A stretch of 64,000 nucleotides of DNA from the NCBI GenBank assembly GCA_903821335.1, contig CAIJKV010000181.1, forward strand, positions 1 through 64,000, given 5' to 3'. A program made the position numbers and the translations under genes. Positions 59,738 to 64,000 of the stretch are shown here, in pieces. The DNA is from an uncultured beta proteobacterium (GTDB taxonomy: Bacteria > Pseudomonadota > Gammaproteobacteria > Burkholderiales > Burkholderiaceae_B). How positions within the stretch are numbered: position 1 is the first letter of the stretch; each line of letters opens with the position of its first letter. Below the pieces are notes generated by a model. It made no database searches. It worked only from the letters and a program-made list of their open reading frames with translations, and was not told where the DNA came from.

Positions 59738-61228
59738 TCAACCTGCCTCATTCCCAGCGCCAATCCATTCAAGTGTTTTTTCACTCTCAAGATTTTGTAA
59801 ACGGTTGAAAGCCCGGGTCATTCCTGGTTCACCAAAATCGTGTGTGAGCATCAGGAATTTTTCTTTTAGCTGGGCAACGGTCAGCGGGCGTTCCGGTGTG
59901 CCGGCAAAGGCTGTCGTGCGCTGGTTGAACGATCTTCCGTCTTTCAGTGTAATGGTCACCAGGCTGGTCATGTCCGATCGATTTTCCGGTGGTGGCAAGG
60001 CAGACATCTGCACACGTGCGGCCAAGCCCATGATGTCGGCATGATTGACTGCGCCCTCATCAAAGGAACGCGGATCAACCGGATTGCGATAGACTGCAAG
60101 CGCTACGCAAAAAGGAATACTGTACTGTGCGAGCAGAATATCCTTGGGCTGCAGGGTGCTATTGACACGCACGGCGCGATCAGTCGTCTGAATCGCAATC
60201 GAAGCGATTTCCGGACCGCTGAAATGATGTGCCTGCATCAGCGCAATCGTGCCCTCAACCGGGGTGTGGGCCGTAATATGTGCCGCATAGCGCTTGATCA
60301 TGATGGTATTCGTCAACCACGTCTGCCTCAGGCCGGCTGTCAACGCGTTCATATCGTAGTCCCGACAGAACACACGCAGGAATCCAAACTCGCCCTCAAG
60401 ACTGCTCACCGGGGCGGTAAAACCTTCCGCAGCAAGGCTCGAGGCCAGCACGCCCGATTCGGCCGCGCGGCCCAGATGCAAACGCTTGACCATCCCACCG
60501 GTTCCGGACTTTGCAAATTCAAGCAAACCACCTGCCGTGGACGCTGCAATGCCGATCGCGTTCTGGGTTTGGGTTACATCAAGGTGGAGCAGCCTCGCTG
60601 TGGAGACGGCTGAACCGAAGGGGCCTGTCGTGCCCGGGGCATGAAAGCCGTTCTGCTCCTGGCTGTGGCGCGTCGCCACGCCGATGCGGATCATCACTTC
60701 GGCAGCCGCGACAAAAGCCGTGATCAGTTCACGCCCCGAGTTACCGCGATCTTGCGCGACAGCAAGCGCCGGGGCCAGGATCGTCGCGCCGGGATGCGAG
60801 CCCGAGTTTGGCTTGGTCAGGTTGTCGAGCTCAAAAGCGTGCGCAGCCGCACCGTTCGCGAGTGCAGCCGAAGGCGCGTGTACCCGTGCCGGGCCGGCGC
60901 CCAGTATGCGACTATTCCCGCCGGGTCCGTTATGACGGGCGTAGGCCGCAATCATTTTGCTCCAGGGCAAGGTACTGCCATACATGATGGTCGCCACCGT
61001 ATCGGCGATGGTGTCCTTGGCGCGTTGGACAACCTCGGGCGGGATCTCTTCGTACTGCAGTGTGGTGGCGAACTCAGCAAGGGTTCGCGTCTGGCCGTTG
61101 GCCACGCCGGTCTGGCCGCCCTCGCTGGCGACTGCCGGTCGGCTCGTCATCAATGTTGCGAGTGGAGCCGCGCCTGCCAGGCCGGCAGCCCCTTGCAGGA
61201 AACCACGTCGTGATGAATCTTTTGACAT
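59738..61228 (-). CDS. MmgE/PrpD family protein with Tat signal peptide
   Basis: MSKDSSRRGFLQGAAGLAGAAPLATLMTSRPAVA then RAKDTIADTVATIMYGS...ALANGAAAHAFELDNLTKPNSGSHPGATILAPALAVAQ. Confidence 0.88.
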   Translation of the reverse strand: MSKDSSRRGFLQGAAGLAGAAPLATLMTSRPAVASEGGQTGVANGQTRTLAEFATTLQYEEIPPEVVQRAKDTIADTVATIMYGSTLPWSKMIAAYARHNGPGGNSRILGAGPARVHAPSAALANGAAAHAFELDNLTKPNSGSHPGATILAPALAVAQDRGNSGRELITAFVAAAEVMIRIGVATRHSQEQNGFHAPGTTGPFGSAVSTARLLHLDVTQTQNAIGIAASTAGGLLEFAKSGTGGMVKRLHLGRAAESGVLASSLAAEGFTAPVSSLEGEFGFLRVFCRDYDMNALTAGLRQTWLTNTIMIKRYAAHITAHTPVEGTIALMQAHHFSGPEIASIAIQTTDRAVRVNSTLQPKDILLAQYSIPFCVALAVYRNPVDPRSFDEGAVNHADIMGLAARVQMSALPPPENRSDMTSLVTITLKDGRSFNQRTTAFAGTPERPLTVAQLKEKFLMLTHDFGEPGMTRAFNRLQNLESEKTLEWIGAGNEAG

Positions 61229-61446
61229 GCCCGGATCTCCAGACCATTTGTTTTGACGCGACACATACCTGCCATGTCGCAGTGTATTTTCGACTACAGT
61301 ATTGCTGGCAGAATGATAGTGCCAAACTGACGCGGGCCGCAGGTGCTGCACGCTCCACGTCTCAACAGATCTTGAACCGGTGGTGTCCATTGAGATTTTT
61401 CCCGCACGCCCCCCGTCGGCCAGACTTGGCGCCGCGCAGCGCCAGC

Positions 61447-62046
61447 ATGGCATCCCGATACGTGGTCATGGCGTTTGTGCTGTCGATTGCCCTTGCAGCG
61501 ATACCCGAACCAGCCAGCGCTCAATTCGGAGGCATAGGCGGCATGGGGAGCACTGGCGCAGGTGCGGGGATGAGTGGGGGAAAAAGAGGCGGCGGTGGAG
61601 CCCGTGTGGGCCAGGGCAGCCAGTCTGGCGAGGCGCAGAATGGTTGCACGCTGGGGCAAATCAATGCGGACGCTGTGCCCTACGAATTGGTCGAGACCCG
61701 GTTACAGACTCTGGAAGCCGACGTGAACCCGACGCCGGAACAGGCCAACGCCTGGCAAGACTTTGTCAAACGCGTGCGCGCCTATGCCACCGAAGTCGAC
61801 CGCCAGCATACCCCCAGCCACGAGCAACAAGGCTCTTCTCAGCAAACTGTCGATGGCATCAAGTACATGGCCGCAACGGTTGATCGTGTGCGTAATCGAT
61901 ACACGCTGCTCGAAAATATCGAACCCGCAGTCAAAAGGCTGTACAAGGTGCTGACACCCCAGCAAAGGACGCTCGTTGACATGCGTCTGCCTTCCATCGT
62001 CGCACCACGCTTTGCCAATCCGAAATGTCCCCAGCTTGCCTACTGA
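61447..62046 (+). CDS. Periplasmic LTXXQ/Spy-like protein with Gly-rich N-terminus
   Basis: Signal peptide MASRYVVMAFVLSIALAAIPEPASA; VETRLQTLEADVNPTPEQANAWQDF; LTPQQRTLVDMRL. Confidence 0.65.
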   Translation: MASRYVVMAFVLSIALAAIPEPASAQFGGIGGMGSTGAGAGMSGGKRGGGGARVGQGSQSGEAQNGCTLGQINADAVPYELVETRLQTLEADVNPTPEQANAWQDFVKRVRAYATEVDRQHTPSHEQQGSSQQTVDGIKYMAATVDRVRNRYTLLENIEPAVKRLYKVLTPQQRTLVDMRLPSIVAPRFANPKCPQLAY

Positions 62047-62082
62047 GCACAACATGACCCAGCAACTTGGCGCATCAACGCG

Positions 62083-63171
62083 ATGATCTCGCGACTGAGC
62101 CCTTTCCTTCGCCTAGCCCTCCTGGCCTTGAGCCTGAGCGGATTTTCCACCCAGGCGTACACCGCCGATGCGCCTGCGACAACCGCCACGCCCGCCTGGC
62201 AGCGTGTGACGCTCGGTGATGAAACAGAGCGGTACGACTTCCCGGTCTATGCCAATCACGATCTCAAGGGCGACCTCAAGAACATCCGCGAAGTCATTTT
62301 CATCATTCATGGCATCCAACGCAACGCCGACCACTACTTTGCCGCCGGCCAGTCCCTGCTTGAGCAGTCCGGGCGCGGCCCGGAGGAAGTTTTGTTGCTC
62401 GCGCCAAACTTTCCCGGCACACCTGATTCAGCAAAAGGATTTGACAACATGCCGGTCTGGGACGTGCGGGACTGGGCTGGCGGGCTCGACGCGAAAGGGG
62501 TTGCCTTTGCGCTGAGCTCTTTTAAAGTGCTGGACGATTTACTTCTTGCTGTGACAGCCAAGCCACGCTTCGAAGGTGTCACGACCGTCACGGTCGCAGG
62601 CCACTCGGCCGGCGCCCAGCTGGTACAGCGCTATGCTGCGCTGAACACGATCGACGAAAAAATTCGCGCCCAGGGGCTCGAAATCCGTTATGTCGTCGCC
62701 AATCCTTCGTCTTTTCTGTATTTCAATGCGCAGCGCCCGGCGGGCGACACCTTCAAGGATTATGACCCAGCGGTTTGTGCCGACTACGATCAGTACCGCT
62801 ATGGCATGCAGGACATGATTCCCTACGCCAGAGGCGCGACGGGGCCAGCCGTATTCAAGCGATATTCCTATCGTTCCATCACGTACCTGATGGGCGGCGG
62901 CGACAACGACCCCAACCACCGCCTGCTCGACAAGACATGCGCCGCGCAGGCACAGGGCCCCACCCGACTGGAGCGCGCGCGGTCATATGTGCGTTATGAA
63001 CGATACCTTGCCGGCAAAGCCACCAAGATTCATCACCTGGCCTATGAAGTTGTCGATGTCGGCCACAACCAGGCAAAAATGTTTGGATCGACTTGCGGCC
63101 TGATGACCCTGTTCCAGGTCGAACCACCAAAGGGCTTCAAAGGTGCGGCGTGCCGACCCTATCTATTTTGA
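62083..63171 (+). CDS. Secreted alpha/beta hydrolase
   Basis: Signal peptide; VIFIIHGIQRNADHYF...TVAGHSAGAQLVQRYAALN (GHSAG elbow). Confidence 0.82.
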   Translation: MISRLSPFLRLALLALSLSGFSTQAYTADAPATTATPAWQRVTLGDETERYDFPVYANHDLKGDLKNIREVIFIIHGIQRNADHYFAAGQSLLEQSGRGPEEVLLLAPNFPGTPDSAKGFDNMPVWDVRDWAGGLDAKGVAFALSSFKVLDDLLLAVTAKPRFEGVTTVTVAGHSAGAQLVQRYAALNTIDEKIRAQGLEIRYVVANPSSFLYFNAQRPAGDTFKDYDPAVCADYDQYRYGMQDMIPYARGATGPAVFKRYSYRSITYLMGGGDNDPNHRLLDKTCAAQAQGPTRLERARSYVRYERYLAGKATKIHHLAYEVVDVGHNQAKMFGSTCGLMTLFQVEPPKGFKGAACRPYLF

Positions 63172-63181
63172 ACGACTGCGT

Positions 63182-63442
63182 TCATTCGTAGAAACTTGAA
63201 ACAAACGCGACCAGCAACAGCCAGATCACCATCGACCCGCAGGCCGCTGCCCAGCCGTTCATCATGCTCTCAGGGGCCGTAGTCCAGGCGATTGCAGTTC
63301 TGAGGCTCTCTCGGGTCGAGAGAAACTCGATGAGCAGATTGGCTGGCAAGCAGAAAAACGTCTGCAACAAATAAAAGAAATCTGAAAAAGTAAAAACGCT
63401 GTCGTGGTTGTGATCAACCGTAAAGAGACCGAAGGCAATCAT
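63182..63442 (-). CDS. Hypothetical small membrane protein
   Basis: 86 aa with hydrophobic segments (GSMVIWLLLVAFVSSFY); no family recognised. Confidence 0.4.
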   Translation of the reverse strand: MIAFGLFTVDHNHDSVFTFSDFFYLLQTFFCLPANLLIEFLSTRESLRTAIAWTTAPESMMNGWAAACGSMVIWLLLVAFVSSFYE

Positions 63443-63564
63443 TTGATGAATCTTCCCAGTGACATGATTCGGAACGGATTGCTACCCAAGGTTGATCTTA
63501 TCCCGACAAGACAAATCGTGCTGAAATGGAATCTTGACAACCGATGTGGCAAACGAACTGAACC

Positions 63565-64000
63565 ATGACACTGCTCTGGAAATTTTCAGCGACCGAATTG
63601 GCACGTGACTTCAGAACGGGTGACATCACCCCCACTGAAATTGCACTGGCTTGTCTGGCGCGTCTGGATGCCGTCAATCCGTCACTGAATGCAATCATCG
63701 CCCGGCGCGACGATGCCTTCCTGGCCGAGGCACAGGCTGCATCGGAACGTTTTGAACGCGGCACGCCCCTGTCCATGCTGGACGGGATTCCGCTTTCGAT
63801 CAAGGACAATATCCCCATGGCTGGCTTGCCAACCACCTGGGGCTCGCTGGCACTGCGGGACTATGTTCCCACGCTGGATGAGTGGGTGGTGACGCGCGCA
63901 CGCACGGCGGGCGCACTGATCATCGGCAAGACCAACGTGCCGGAATTCACGCTCGATGGCTACACCGGCAACCTGCTGTTTGGGACGACACGCAATCCCT
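63565..64000 (+). CDS. Amidase (amidase-signature family), truncated by window end
   Basis: TPTEIALACLARLDAVNPSLNAIIARRDDAFLAEA...LDGIPLSIKDNIPMAGLPTTWGSLALRDY. Confidence 0.9.
   Translation, partial: MTLLWKFSATELARDFRTGDITPTEIALACLARLDAVNPSLNAIIARRDDAFLAEAQAASERFERGTPLSMLDGIPLSIKDNIPMAGLPTTWGSLALRDYVPTLDEWVVTRARTAGALIIGKTNVPEFTLDGYTGNLLFGTTRNP

Noticed and set aside
1-64000. tRNA/rRNA genes, CRISPR arrays, insertion sequences, prophage or toxin-antitoxin modules
   Set aside because: None recognised by eye; no transposase, integrase, Cas or repeat-spacer pattern among the translated ORFs. tRNAscan/Infernal would be needed to be sure for RNAs.

Overview
The window is a gene-dense, GC-rich chromosomal segment. 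It is most likely from a betaproteobacterium (Burkholderiales/Alcaligenaceae-like), judging from six Bug-family tripartite-tricarboxylate-type solute-binding proteins, the CysI-DUF934 arrangement and malate synthase G. I saw no rRNA, tRNA, CRISPR array, IS or prophage. Main content, left to right: sugar-acid dehydratase/mannonate-dehydratase-like genes with a Bug protein; a CoA-ester-lyase/Bug/CoA-transferase set; aroG and dinB; assimilatory sulfate reduction (cysI, DUF934, sbp, cysN, cysD, cysH); a GntR-controlled catabolic/transport locus (alpha/beta hydrolase, isochorismatase-like hydrolase, two tandem PuuE-like deacetylases, LivHM-SBP-LivGF, amidase); arfB; an OpgH/NdvA-like glucan locus with a methyltransferase. 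Then comes an unusual set: an MDR dehydrogenase, a divergent 6-pyruvoyl-tetrahydropterin-synthase homolog, a GT4 glycosyltransferase, a stand-alone RibD-type reductase, and a GTP cyclohydrolase II fused to a degenerate RibB-like domain. The rest includes more CoA-transferase/Bug genes, malate synthase G, a three-subunit molybdenum hydroxylase with its own MoaD/ThiS-like protein, and a Tat-signal MmgE/PrpD protein. The best candidate for an undescribed system is the ~36.65-41.3 kb pterin/flavin-precursor-like cluster. It has an intact GTP-opening domain, but the PTPS and RibB-like domains have lost key catalytic residues and it carries its own glycosyltransferase. All identities are from reading motifs in the supplied translations; no database search was run.
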